A program made the translations under genes and the position numbers. Positions 9,541-17,824 of a DNA stretch of 64,000 nt are shown piece by piece; within the stretch, counting starts at the first letter, position 1, and each line of letters opens with the position of its first letter. The notes below the pieces were generated by a model. That model did no database searches and was not told where the DNA came from. It saw only the letters and a list, made by a program, of their open reading frames with translations. Source of the stretch: an uncultured Clostridia bacterium (lineage in GTDB: Bacteria; Bacillota; Clostridia; Christensenellales; Borkfalkiaceae); assembly GCA_949878885.1 (NCBI GenBank), contig CATLBN010000003.1:37536-101535 (forward strand). The letters run 5' to 3'.

Positions 9541-11462
9541 TGTACGGTTTTGTAAAAGTTTGCGCGGCAACTCCAGAAATACGCGTTGCCGACGTAAACT
9601 TCAATACGCAAAATATTATAAAAGCCATTCAAGCAAGCGCGGTAAATGGCAGTCAGCTTACGGTGTTTCCAGAACTTTGTTTATGCGGATATACTTGCGG
9701 TGATTTGTTTAATCAGCCAACGCTTATTGCTGCATGTGAAGAAGGCGTTAAAAAAATAGCACAAGCGACAAATGGGATAAAGACTCTTGTACTTATAGGT
9801 GTTCCCGTTGCCGTTTGCGGCAGGCTGTATAACTGCGCCGTTGCGCTTTCGGACGGAAAAATTCTTTCTGTTATTCCCAAAACTTATTTGCCGAATTACG
9901 GCGAGTTTTATGAAAAACGGCATTTTTCGGCAGCGCCGACGAGCGGTTGTAAAGAGTTGTCTTACGGCGGTGCAGAGTGTGTTACATTTGGCAAAAATAT
10001 TATTCTGCAAGCCGAAAACAATACAAAATTTACAGTCGGAGTTGAAATATGCGAAGATTTGTGGACCCCCGAATCTCCGTCGGTTAATCTTGTAAAAAAC
10101 GGTGCGAACATAATAGTAAATCTTTCGTGCAGCAACGAAACGGTCGGCAAAGCCGATTACAGAAGAAATCTTGTAAAAATGCAGTCGGCAAAATTGATTT
10201 GCGGCTATGTGTACAGTGATGCAGGAGAAGGCGAAAGTTCTACCGATATGACGTTTGCCGGACACAACATAATTTGTGAAAACGGCAGCATACTTGCAGA
10301 AAGCAAACTGTTTGAGAACGGTTTGCTGTATTCCGAGATAGACGTTGACAAGCTTGAAACGGAAAGAATAAAAAAGGCAAGCGGGTTTTATGACGATGCG
10401 CAAACCGACGTTTCGGAGCAATCGGTTATTAAGTTTAAACAGTTTTCTGCGGACGGAAAGGATTTTGCGCTTACACGTAAAATTTCAAAAACTCCGTTTG
10501 TTCCGGAATTCGGAATTGACGAACGCAGCGAACTTATTTTGACTATTCAGCAAAAAGGACTTGAAAAGAGACTTAAGCACACAAATTCGGAAACAGCTAT
10601 TATAGGTATTTCAGGCGGTCTTGATTCTGCGCTTGCATTGCTTGTTACGTGCAGGGCGTTTAAAGCCTTGGGTAAAGACGTTAAAAATATTATAGCGGTT
10701 ACAATGCCTTGTTTCGGCACAACAAAAAAAACAAAAAACAACTCGTTAAAATTAATTGCCGCGTTGGGCGTTACGGCGAAAGTCATTCCGCTTTCGGACT
10801 CTGTCAACAGGCATTTCAAAGATATATCGCACGATGCGGAAAACCGAAACACAACTTATGAAAACTCGCAGGCGCGTATGCGTACTTTGGTTTTAATGGA
10901 TTTGGCAAACGATTTAAACGGACTTGTTATAGGTACGGGCGATTTAAGCGAACTTGCGTTAGGCTGGGCAACTTACAACGGCGACCATATGGCTATGTAC
11001 GGTGTGAATTCGTCGGTGCCAAAAACTTTGGTTAAGCACTTAATCGCATACGAAGCGGAAAAACTCGGCGGCAATGTTAAAAAGATATTGACGGACATTA
11101 TAAATACCGAAATAAGTCCCGAACTGCTGCCGCCGGACGAAAACGGAAATATAGCGCAGAAAACGGAAGATATTGTAGGTCCTTATGTTTTGCACGATTT
11201 TTTCATTTATTATGCCTTGCGTTATTCGTTTCCGCCCGAAAAAATACTTTATCTTGCAGAAATAGCCTTTAAAGGCGTTTACGGCGAAGCAACCATAAAA
11301 AAATGGCTGAAAAATTTTTATAAAAGATTTTTTTCTCAGCAATTCAAACGTTCGTGTATGCCCGACGGGGTTAAAATAGGTTCTGTGGCGCTATCTCCGC
11401 GCGGAGATTGGCGTATGCCGTCGGACGCAATATCGGCAATTTGGACGGAAAAGATTGATTAA
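9540..11462 (+). CDS. nadE: glutamine-dependent NAD+ synthetase
   Basis: NadE makes NAD+ from nicotinate adenine dinucleotide, ATP and glutamine-derived ammonia. The first 290 residues are a nitrilase-fold glutaminase with the Glu-Lys-Cys triad visible in FPELCLCGY, IPKTYLPNYGEF and VEICEDLW. The second half is the synthetase with the PP-loop GISGGLDSALAL and the GTGDLSELALGW motif. At 640 residues it matches the long, glutamine-using NadE type. It begins on the last base of recA and ends at a strong terminator, so it closes the ftsK operon. With CinA (NMN deamidase) two genes earlier it suggests NAD recycling. Confidence 0.95.
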   Translation: MYGFVKVCAATPEIRVADVNFNTQNIIKAIQASAVNGSQLTVFPELCLCGYTCGDLFNQPTLIAACEEGVKKIAQATNGIKTLVLIGVPVAVCGRLYNCAVALSDGKILSVIPKTYLPNYGEFYEKRHFSAAPTSGCKELSYGGAECVTFGKNIILQAENNTKFTVGVEICEDLWTPESPSVNLVKNGANIIVNLSCSNETVGKADYRRNLVKMQSAKLICGYVYSDAGEGESSTDMTFAGHNIICENGSILAESKLFENGLLYSEIDVDKLETERIKKASGFYDDAQTDVSEQSVIKFKQFSADGKDFALTRKISKTPFVPEFGIDERSELILTIQQKGLEKRLKHTNSETAIIGISGGLDSALALLVTCRAFKALGKDVKNIIAVTMPCFGTTKKTKNNSLKLIAALGVTAKVIPLSDSVNRHFKDISHDAENRNTTYENSQARMRTLVLMDLANDLNGLVIGTGDLSELALGWATYNGDHMAMYGVNSSVPKTLVKHLIAYEAEKLGGNVKKILTDIINTEISPELLPPDENGNIAQKTEDIVGPYVLHDFFIYYALRYSFPPEKILYLAEIAFKGVYGEATIKKWLKNFYKRFFSQQFKRSCMPDGVKIGSVALSPRGDWRMPSDAISAIWTEKID

Positions 11463-11465
11463 TAC

Positions 11466-11512
11466 AAAGCGTTTTGCAAAAATGAACTCATTTTTGCAAA
11501 ACGCTTTTTTTT
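11466..11512 (+). terminator. intrinsic terminator after nadE
   Basis: Perfect 20-bp arms (11466-11485 and 11488-11507) are followed by a run of eight T. The A-rich left flank is weak in the other direction. Confidence 0.93.
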
Positions 11513-11541
11513 ATATTGTATAAACTATTTAAATTAATAAA

Positions 11542-11570
11542 TTGACTTTTTTCTTTACAAGGTGTACAAT
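11542..11570 (+). promoter_or_regulatory. sigma-A promoter of rny
   Basis: TTGACT, 17-bp spacer, TACAAT, placed after the nadE terminator; the rny start follows 64 bases later behind an AGGAGG ribosome site (11624-11629). Confidence 0.85.
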
Positions 11571-11634
11571 ATAAACAGATATAAACTGCTTTTAAAGTAG
11601 CGGATATATTAAAACTTAAAATCAGGAGGCTTCA

Positions 11635-13251
11635 ATGAATTTGATGGCATTGAGCAGCCTGTTTCTTGCAAGCGACGGTGTAGTAATAGGGCTTGGAATT
11701 GCCCTTGGTTTAGGAATAGTCGCTGCGCTTGGTATTGGTATTTTTGTCGGCATAGTTTTAAATAAAAAGCGTACCGATAAAAGATTAGGCGACGTTCAGG
11801 CTAGAACGAAAAAAATGATTGACGAAGCGTCGCTCGAATGTAAAGCTTTAAAAAAAGAGGCAATATTAGAAGCCAAGGAACAGGAACTGCAACTTAAAAA
11901 CGAATTTGAAAAGGAAACAAGAGAGAAAAAGAGCGAACTGCAAAAGCAGGAGCAAAGACTTTTGCAAAGAGAGGAAATCCTAGATAAAAAAGAGGATTCG
12001 ATTTTAAAGCAAAACAACGCAATAGAACAGCAAAAGAAAGAGCTGTTAAACAAAGAAAACGAAATTAAAAAAACGCAGGAAAAAATCAATCATCAGCATC
12101 AGCTTATGATTGAAGAATTGGAAAAAGTTGCGCAGCTTACGCGCGACGAAGCAAAAAAATTGCTTTCAGACGAAATTTTAGACGAAACGCGTCACGACGT
12201 AGCTTTGCAGGTTAGAAATATAGAGCAAACCGCAAAAGAGGAAGCTACGACTCAAGCAAAAAAAATAATATCGCTTGCAGTACAGCGGTGTGCGGCGGAC
12301 CACACTTCCGAAATAGCCGTTTCGGTTGTTCCGCTTCCCAGCGATGATATGAAAGCAAGACTGATAGGCAGAGAAGGCAGAAATATCCGCGCAATAGAAA
12401 ACGCAACGGGTATAGAGCTTATAATCGACGACACGCCCGAAGTTGTAATTTTATCGGGTTTTGACCCTGTAAGAAGGGAAATTGCAAGGCTTTCGCTTGA
12501 AAAGCTTATCTCGGACGGAAGAATTCATCCGGCAAGGATTGAAGAAACAGTAGAAAAAGTTAAAAAAGAGATGGAGCAGGAAATTAAACAAGCCGGCGAA
12601 AGCGCTATGTTTGAAGTAGGCATTTTCGGTATCCATCCCGAACTTATAAAACTTTTAGGAAGATTAAAATACAGAACAAGTTACGGACAAAACGTGTATA
12701 AGCATTCGATAGAGGTTTCTCAGCTTGCCGGATTAATGGCACAGGAGCTGGGGCTTGACGTAACGCTTGCCAAACGCGCAGGTCTGTTGCACGATATAGG
12801 TAAGGCGGTTGACCACGAACAAGAGGGCACGCATATTCAGTTGGGTGCCGACCTTGCAAAAAAATACCGCGAAAGCAATAAAGTTATAAACGCAATCGCC
12901 GCGCATCACGGAGACGTAGAGCCGACGACTATAGAAGCTGTATTGGTAGCAGCGGCAGACGCAATTTCAGGCGCAAGACCCGGAGCTCGCAGAGAAACGG
13001 GCACGAATTACGTTAAGCGGCTTGAAAAACTTGAATCTATTGCCGGAGATTTTAACGGAGTTGATAAATGTTATGCAATTCAAGCCGGCAGAGAGGTGCG
13101 CGTTATAGTTAAACCTGACCAGATTGACGATGCGCAGACAATGTTCCTTGCAAAAGATATAGCAAAGAAGATTGAAAGCGAACTTGAATATCCCGGACAG
13201 ATTAAAGTAAACGTAATCAGAGAATTTCGTGCAAGCGAATTTGCAAAATAA
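11635..13251 (+). CDS. rny: ribonuclease Y
   Basis: RNase Y is the membrane-anchored endoribonuclease that starts mRNA decay in many Gram-positive bacteria. Residues 10-40 form one membrane segment ([21 protein letters not shown]). A long charged coiled coil rich in Lys, Glu and Gln follows to about residue 200. A KH domain ([12 protein letters not shown], residues about 243-255) and an HD domain ([23 protein letters not shown]) complete the standard order. The 538-residue length is normal. It is transcribed alone between its own promoter and terminator. Confidence 0.96.
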   Translation: MNLMALSSLFLASDGVVIGLGIALGLGIVAALGIGIFVGIVLNKKRTDKRLGDVQARTKKMIDEASLECKALKKEAILEAKEQELQLKNEFEKETREKKSELQKQEQRLLQREEILDKKEDSILKQNNAIEQQKKELLNKENEIKKTQEKINHQHQLMIEELEKVAQLTRDEAKKLLSDEILDETRHDVALQVRNIEQTAKEEATTQAKKIISLAVQRCAADHTSEIAVSVVPLPSDDMKARLIGREGRNIRAIENATGIELIIDDTPEVVILSGFDPVRREIARLSLEKLISDGRIHPARIEETVEKVKKEMEQEIKQAGESAMFEVGIFGIHPELIKLLGRLKYRTSYGQNVYKHSIEVSQLAGLMAQELGLDVTLAKRAGLLHDIGKAVDHEQEGTHIQLGADLAKKYRESNKVINAIAAHHGDVEPTTIEAVLVAAADAISGARPGARRETGTNYVKRLEKLESIAGDFNGVDKCYAIQAGREVRVIVKPDQIDDAQTMFLAKDIAKKIESELEYPGQIKVNVIREFRASEFAK

Positions 13252-13311
13252 TAGCTCCCGTATTTACCGTAGTTACCAAGGGAATTTAATAATACACAAA
13301 TAAAAAGATTT

Positions 13312-13337
13312 AGGCATAGCGTTAGGCTATGCCTTTT
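13312..13337 (+). terminator. intrinsic terminator after rny
   Basis: Nine-bp perfect arms AGGCATAGC and GCTATGCCT with a five-base loop, followed by a short T run. Confidence 0.85.
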
Positions 13338-13358
13338 CTGTACTTTTTTCTATGTTTA

Positions 13359-13387
13359 TTGCGTTCTTTCATTTTTCGTGTTATAAT
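13359..13387 (+). promoter_or_regulatory. sigma-A promoter of the lipoprotein gene
   Basis: TTGCGT, 17-bp spacer, TATAAT; the start codon of the following ORF lies 40 bases downstream. Confidence 0.75.
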
Positions 13388-13427
13388 GATAGTACGATAA
13401 ACAGTAATTTAGCGGAATTAAATTATT

Positions 13428-13892
13428 ATGAAAAAAATATTGATTTTTATCGCAGCGACAATAATACTAATTTTAAGTAGCGTACTATGTGCTTGCACTA
13501 ACACCGATGTAAACATTGAAAATACGAATTGGAAACTACAAGTAGCAATACGAGCAAATATTGAAAATCAAGAAAGTGAAGTTATTGCCCGAAATGAATT
13601 TTGGATAGTGGAAGATACAAACATTCCAGTTGTTGACATTATTCTTGTTGCAAAAGACGGAATAATCACTATAATGGATAGCACAGATAAAAATAAATCA
13701 TTTAGCGGTACTTATAAAAAGTTTGATGTGATAGATGTAGAAACGATAGTATATCAAGTTACCATTAGCGAATTGTCGGGAAACGCAAATGTTTCGACAA
13801 CAAAATATAACGACGGGAGCAAAACTAAAACTTTGATTTTTACATTATTGAAAAATGATATTCAATATACATTGAATTTTATATCAAATTAA
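13428..13892 (+). CDS. small predicted lipoprotein, function unknown
   Basis: The 154-residue product has a typical export signal: MKK, a hydrophobic stretch (ILIFIAATIILILSSVL) and a lipobox-like LCAC ending at Cys22, so it is probably lipid-anchored on the outer face of the membrane. The remaining 130 residues are polar with alternating beta-like segments and repeated short threonine/serine patches; I recognise no family. It stands alone between a promoter and a terminator. The ribosome site is weak. Codon choice includes CGA for Arg, which is rare in neighbouring genes, a mild hint of separate origin. Confidence 0.7.
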   Translation: MKKILIFIAATIILILSSVLCACTNTDVNIENTNWKLQVAIRANIENQESEVIARNEFWIVEDTNIPVVDIILVAKDGIITIMDSTDKNKSFSGTYKKFDVIDVETIVYQVTISELSGNANVSTTKYNDGSKTKTLIFTLLKNDIQYTLNFISN

Positions 13893-13960
13893 CATAAATA
13901 TAATAATTAAGCTAATAGAGTTATAAATTTCAATTTATCTTACTTCATAATGTGTAGTTA

Positions 13961-13995
13961 AAAGCTCTCGAACAAATTGTTTGAGAGCTTTTTAT
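13961..13995. terminator. bidirectional intrinsic terminator
   Basis: Fourteen-bp arms with one G-T pair and a three-base loop, A-run on the left and T-run on the right. It can close both the lipoprotein gene (plus) and the flavodoxin/PadR operon (minus). Confidence 0.85.
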
Positions 13996-14045
13996 AATCG
14001 TATGTTTAATCCTATGGGAAGTACGCATTTTCTGCGGGAGGTCTT

Positions 14046-14513
14046 TTATTTTAATAAGCTATTATATTTATCGGATAGTTCTGTTATAAACTTCTGTGCC
14101 GCGTCAAAATCTTCTATATTCGGATGCCCCTTGTTTATTCCGCCTAAAAGTTTAAAAATAAAAAATTTATCTTCGCCTTTACATCCGAAAGAACCGAGCA
14201 CTATTTTGTTTTTGCTTTCGAGTAATTTTATAAGATAACTGTTATTTTTACTGTAATTACTTGAACCGCTTGTTGAAAATACAAAACAGTAACGCTTTTG
14301 ATTGCATAAACCGTTAACAAAATTTATAAGCTTTTTATCATGCTTACCATAATAAATGCCGCTGCCGAAGCCTACAATGTCAAACTCGCTTAACTTATAA
14401 CGGTTAACATTTTCAAGTGCGGTTACCGTAACGGGCGCAGCCTCTGACATTGCTTCCGCAATTTTTAGCGTGTTATCGTTATGACGCGAAGAAACTATAA
14501 TTAGAATTTTCAT
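14046..14513 (-). CDS. flavodoxin-like protein
   Basis: The 155-residue protein begins MKILIIVSSRHNDNTLKIA, a beta strand followed by a phosphate-binding loop like that of flavodoxins, though with RHND in place of the usual TGNT. GFGSGIYYGKHDKKL and FVFSTSGSS match the second and third FMN-contact loops of the family seen in small clostridial flavodoxin-domain proteins. It probably binds FMN and carries electrons or is a quinone/flavin reductase; the partner is unknown. It lies 3 bp after the PadR regulator gene on the same strand, so the two are one operon. Confidence 0.8.
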   Translation of the reverse strand: MKILIIVSSRHNDNTLKIAEAMSEAAPVTVTALENVNRYKLSEFDIVGFGSGIYYGKHDKKLINFVNGLCNQKRYCFVFSTSGSSNYSKNNSYLIKLLESKNKIVLGSFGCKGEDKFFIFKLLGGINKGHPNIEDFDAAQKFITELSDKYNSLLK

Positions 14514-14516
14514 AAT

Positions 14517-16022
14517 TTATTTACTGAAAAAGTAAAAGCACGTTGCAAAAGCAGGAATATTCAATGCTACAATGCAAGGAACAACTATTTTTGCCATTAT
14601 ATCGCCTGTGCTGGCAAAGTTTACGTTTATAAGTATTGAAGTTACAATTATAATTAAAATAAGTAAAACAGTTATAACAATAGATGCGGTGAAATATGTA
14701 AGAGTAGCAGGCTTTCTTGAATTTTTACCTACGTTGGTTGTGTATAATGCACCGAAAATGGCAATTTGAGCGCATGCAATAGCAAAAATGCAGAAGGGGT
14801 ACCCAAGCGAAACGTGCAATTCTTTTCTGAAAATTATGCAAAGCGCAAATTCAAGCAACATAATTATTCCTATAATTACCGAGCACTTGAACAAGGTTTT
14901 TCCCATATTGAATTTTTTTCTGCGTTGTCCGCCTATTTCGTATTCTGCTGTATTTACCTTAAGTCCGTCGCCTTCGGCTTTCACTGCCGCATCCTCATAA
15001 CGAACATAAACCTGCGAAACGTCTCTTTTTGCCGGTTTAGCCTCCGGTTTGGGATTAACGGTTTTAACAAATAAATTATTAATTAAATTCCGGTAATCGC
15101 GCTCCGTTTCCGGTTTATTATTATATATTAATTTTTCGGTATCTATATTTTCCGCATACGGAGCAGGAGGAGTTTCCTGAGGTTCTTTTGCAGGCTGCGA
15201 AATAAGTTTTAAATAGTTTTCGTGAACGATACGCCGCTGTTCTTCACTCATTTGAGCGGAGGTATTATAGTTTATCCTTTGACTTTCTTCTACGTTTTCG
15301 CTATGGCTTTCATAAACGGGATTTTTAATACCGTCGTCCATTACAGCTTTTGAATATACTTCATTAACAGTTTCTTCTGTTTTAGGAGCAACAGTAAAGT
15401 GCTGAGTTTGAACTTTATCCTCATCGGCTTTTATTTGTTCTTCGGCTTTATTTTCTGCAACATAAAGCGAAGGGTTTATTGCGTTTGCGGTATCGTCTAT
15501 TTTTACTTCGCGTTCGGTTTCGGTAGCTTCGCCGTCCGTAGCGGTATCCTTTAAAACGGGTACTCTTGACGTAGAATTTTTAAGTATTTTAAAGTCTACG
15601 GCGGTGGGAGGAGGCTGCGTAAAATCAAAACTTCTGTCGGAGATAAGATTATCAATTACCGTTCTGGAATATTCCCATTCGGCTTGGTTTTTTTCCGCAA
15701 CTTCTCTGCCGCTGTCGGTAAGCGTATAATATTTTCTTCTGCCGCCTTGTGAAACTTCGTCTGTCTTCCAATAAGCGTTTATGTACCCTTGACTTTCCAA
15801 TCGTTTTAACGCGCTGTAAAGCGTGGGCTGTTTCAAAGAATATTGCCCGTGGCTTTTGGCTTCTATTTCTTCTATAATTTCATATCCGTATTTATCACGT
15901 TCGTAAAGCGTGCGGAGAATTATAGTATTTATATGTCCTCTTATAAGGTCTGCACTGATTCCGGTTTTGTTTTCTTCCTCAGAAGGGATGTTTTCATCGG
16001 CGTTTTTAATTTCTTCGTCCAA
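14517..16022 (-). CDS. PadR-family regulator with C-terminal membrane domain
   Basis: Residues about 22-130 form a PadR-type winged helix: ILRTLYERDKYGYEIIEEI, QPTLYSALKRLESQGYI and GGRRKYYTLTDSG are the hallmark segments. Instead of stopping near 110-180 residues as usual, the protein continues through about 230 acidic, disordered-looking residues and ends in four predicted membrane helices (roughly residues 375-395, 403-424, 440-465 and 475-498). It should therefore be a membrane-tethered DNA-binding protein; what it senses is unknown. A GGAGGTTACT ribosome site precedes the start. Palindromes overlap and flank its promoter, suggesting autoregulation. Confidence 0.88.
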   Translation of the reverse strand: MDEEIKNADENIPSEEENKTGISADLIRGHINTIILRTLYERDKYGYEIIEEIEAKSHGQYSLKQPTLYSALKRLESQGYINAYWKTDEVSQGGRRKYYTLTDSGREVAEKNQAEWEYSRTVIDNLISDRSFDFTQPPPTAVDFKILKNSTSRVPVLKDTATDGEATETEREVKIDDTANAINPSLYVAENKAEEQIKADEDKVQTQHFTVAPKTEETVNEVYSKAVMDDGIKNPVYESHSENVEESQRINYNTSAQMSEEQRRIVHENYLKLISQPAKEPQETPPAPYAENIDTEKLIYNNKPETERDYRNLINNLFVKTVNPKPEAKPAKRDVSQVYVRYEDAAVKAEGDGLKVNTAEYEIGGQRRKKFNMGKTLFKCSVIIGIIMLLEFALCIIFRKELHVSLGYPFCIFAIACAQIAIFGALYTTNVGKNSRKPATLTYFTASIVITVLLILIIIVTSILINVNFASTGDIMAKIVVPCIVALNIPAFATCFYFFSK

Positions 16023-16049
16023 AGTGAGTAACCTCCGTAATTTGGTTAT

Positions 16050-16078
16050 ATTTTATCATAATAGGCAAAATATGTCAA
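16050..16078 (-). promoter_or_regulatory. sigma-A promoter of the PadR-flavodoxin operon
   Basis: On the minus strand: consensus TTGACA, 17-bp spacer, TAAAAT. The -35 box forms one arm of the palindrome at 16073-16088. Confidence 0.85.
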
Positions 16079-16088
16079 GAAATTGACA
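16073..16088. promoter_or_regulatory. palindrome over the padR -35 box
   Basis: TGTCAA-gaaa-TTGACA, perfect six-base arms. Overlap with the -35 box is what a repressor operator would show; binding by the PadR protein itself is inferred. Confidence 0.5.
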
Positions 16089-16100
16089 AAATAAAGGTAC

Positions 16101-16113
16101 TATGTCACACATA
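16101..16113. promoter_or_regulatory. palindrome between divergent promoters
   Basis: TATGT-cac-ACATA, perfect five-base arms, with ATGT/ACAT half-sites like those of PadR-family operators but a shorter spacer. A 12-of-13 match lies at 63546-63558. Confidence 0.45.
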
Positions 16114-16137
16114 ATTAATGAATTTTTTGCAATTTAA

Positions 16138-16166
16138 TAGACATTTTTATTACAGTTTGTTAAAAT
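16138..16166 (+). promoter_or_regulatory. sigma-A promoter of the thioesterase gene
   Basis: TAGACA, 17-bp spacer, TAAAAT; start codon 22 bases downstream. Confidence 0.7.
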
Positions 16167-16188
16167 AATCGTGTTATAGGATAATGTT

Positions 16189-16920
16189 ATGTACAGACAC
16201 ATTAAAAATTATGAAATTAAATATTCAGACGTAGACGCATACGACCATTTAAAAATGACGCAGTTATTGGGTTTTTTGCAGGAGTCTGCGTGTCTTTCCG
16301 CAGACGAATTGGGTTTCGGATACTCGGTTATAAGTAAAAAGAATTTAGGATTTATTTTAGTTAATTGGTTTGTTGAGTTAAAAAGACCCATTAATTACGG
16401 CGAAACTATAGAGGTGCATACTTGGCCGTTAAAGCCGAAACTTTCCATTTTTTTGCGTGATTTTGAAATTTATATTAACGGAGAAAAAGTAGGCGCGGCA
16501 TCTTCGCGTTGGTGTATTGTGGATATGCAAACTTTTAATTTGGCGCGCGTTGCCGACTATTTTGAAAGCGGCTTTTTTGACGGCTACAATACCGAACGCA
16601 GCATAGAAATTAACGCGTGGAAAATTCCGTTAATAGAAGAAGGCGAAACCGTATATGAGAGAGTTGTCCGTTTATGCGATTACGACCATTATTTTCATGT
16701 TAACAACACTCGCTACGCCGATTTTTTATGCGACGCATTTACTGTTGACGATTTTTCAGGCAAATACATTAAAAATTTTCAGGTAACTTATGTTAAACAA
16801 TGTAAAGAAGGCGACGTTTTGTCTTTTACAAAAATGCGCATAGACGATTATTATTTGATAGAAGGCAGGGTGTCGGACGAATTGCGTATTCAGTGTAAGG
16901 TACGTTTAGATGAAGTATAA
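16189..16920 (+). CDS. acyl-ACP thioesterase
   Basis: This enzyme releases fatty acids from acyl carrier protein. The 243 residues contain two hotdog-fold halves: the first opens with YSDVDAYDHLKMTQLLGFLQE, too long to be chance, and the second carries YDHYFHVNNTRYADF, where HVNN and the following Tyr match the catalytic segment of the FatA-like bacterial family. The usual Asn two residues before that His is a Tyr or Phe here. GFILVNWFVELKRP and TWPLKPK are also family-typical. It overlaps the next gene by 11 bp. Substrate length cannot be deduced. Confidence 0.9.
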   Translation: MYRHIKNYEIKYSDVDAYDHLKMTQLLGFLQESACLSADELGFGYSVISKKNLGFILVNWFVELKRPINYGETIEVHTWPLKPKLSIFLRDFEIYINGEKVGAASSRWCIVDMQTFNLARVADYFESGFFDGYNTERSIEINAWKIPLIEEGETVYERVVRLCDYDHYFHVNNTRYADFLCDAFTVDDFSGKYIKNFQVTYVKQCKEGDVLSFTKMRIDDYYLIEGRVSDELRIQCKVRLDEV

Positions 16921-17560
16921 ATACGATTTGGTTTGGTCGGTAAGGCGCAGTATTTCCATAACTATTTCTGCGGAAAACAAAATTACTGTCCGTTGTCCCT
17001 GGGGCGTAAGTAAAACTGAAGTAGAGCAGTTTCTTTCAAACAAAGAAAATTGGATAGAAAAAGTCGTTTTAAAAAATTCAGAAAAGCTTACTTTAAATGA
17101 CGACATAGTTGAATATCGCAAAATTTACGTGTGCGGCAAAAAATTAGATTTGGTTTTTTCGGACAGAAATGCGTTTGAGGGCGGCACTGTTTATATTAAA
17201 ACCGTAAAAGACATAGAAAAACTTTTTATATCTGAATTTTATGTAGCCTTTGCAGAACGTTTAAAAGCAATGGAGGAGAAGACAAAACTTATTTCAGGCG
17301 GAGTTTTTATAAAAGATTATAAAAGCCGTTGGGGCTGTTGCGACGCTAAAAACATTCTTACGTTCAATTTCAGGATATTTATGTTACCGCAGGATTTGCA
17401 GGAATACATAATGTTACACGAACTTTGCCATACGCTGTGCCATAATCATTCGCCGGCATATTGGAAATTGGTTAAAGGCTATATGCCCGATTACGAAAAC
17501 AGGCGTTTAAGATTAAAGAGTTTTGATTTTCTTGTTTCTCTTTATTCAAGAATAAACTGA
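16910..17560 (+). CDS. YgjP-like zinc metallopeptidase
   Basis: The 216-residue protein belongs to the DUF45/YgjP group of small zinc-dependent peptidases. The metal site is HELCH at residues 170-174, followed by NHSPAYW with a third His at 180. Upstream are the family's SRWGCCDAKNILTFNFRI segment and an N-terminal basic beta domain (VRRSISITI). Its substrate is unknown; relatives are sometimes linked to restriction loci, but no such genes are nearby. Translation is probably coupled to the thioesterase gene. Confidence 0.88.
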   Translation: MKYKYDLVWSVRRSISITISAENKITVRCPWGVSKTEVEQFLSNKENWIEKVVLKNSEKLTLNDDIVEYRKIYVCGKKLDLVFSDRNAFEGGTVYIKTVKDIEKLFISEFYVAFAERLKAMEEKTKLISGGVFIKDYKSRWGCCDAKNILTFNFRIFMLPQDLQEYIMLHELCHTLCHNHSPAYWKLVKGYMPDYENRRLRLKSFDFLVSLYSRIN

Positions 17561-17588
17561 ATTATTGATTTTTTAACGTTTAATTTAC

Positions 17589-17617
17589 TTGACTGATAAT
17601 ATTTGTTGTTATATAAT
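17589..17617 (+). promoter_or_regulatory. sigma-A promoter upstream of carA
   Basis: TTGACT, 17-bp spacer, TATAAT. The predicted start of transcription is about 200 bases before carA, leaving a long leader that holds a small ORF and a hairpin. Confidence 0.85.
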
Positions 17618-17641
17618 TTATTAGGTTTACAGGTTGAGAAA

Positions 17642-17755
17642 ATGAACTGGAAATTACGCAGCGATTTATTTCAAATTGAATTTTTCGTTAATTACGACGG
17701 CGCAAATTCAGCCGCCCAGACTTACGGTTTTAAAAATAATTTTTTATTTGACTGA
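17642..17755 (+). CDS. possible 37-residue leader peptide before carA
   Basis: An ATG just after the promoter opens a 37-codon frame beginning MNWKLRSDLF and ending at a TGA that lies within the left arm of a hairpin. The ribosome site (AGGTTGAG) is weak. The codons used (GGC, GCC, TAC, CGC) look like those of real genes here. Its position suggests a leader peptide controlling carA, but it has no run of arginine codons and no recognisable family. It might also be an unrelated small protein or a chance ORF. Confidence 0.4.
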   Translation: MNWKLRSDLFQIEFFVNYDGANSAAQTYGFKNNFLFD

Positions 17756-17785
17756 TTTATTTTAAATCAGTCATTTATTTTGTTT
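17749..17785 (+). terminator. hairpin in the carA leader, possible attenuator
   Basis: Perfect 11-bp arms (17749-17759, 17763-17773) with a TTT loop, followed by a T-rich stretch broken by single A and G residues. It overlaps the stop codon of the small ORF. It could be a weak terminator or an attenuator; the stem is A/T rich. Confidence 0.5.
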
Positions 17786-17824
17786 TAATAAGTTTACTTA
17801 GCATTTAAATTAAAAGGTGCATAA

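Noticed and set aside
9681..10421. A 246-codon open frame on the minus strand inside nadE
   Set aside because: It lies wholly inside a gene with clear NadE motifs, has no ribosome site, and its Cys/Phe/Tyr-heavy composition is that of a shadow frame.
17620..17824. T-box or PyrR-type attenuator before carA
   Set aside because: No T-box core or PyrR-binding consensus could be seen and the leader is short; only the simple hairpin and small ORF are supported.
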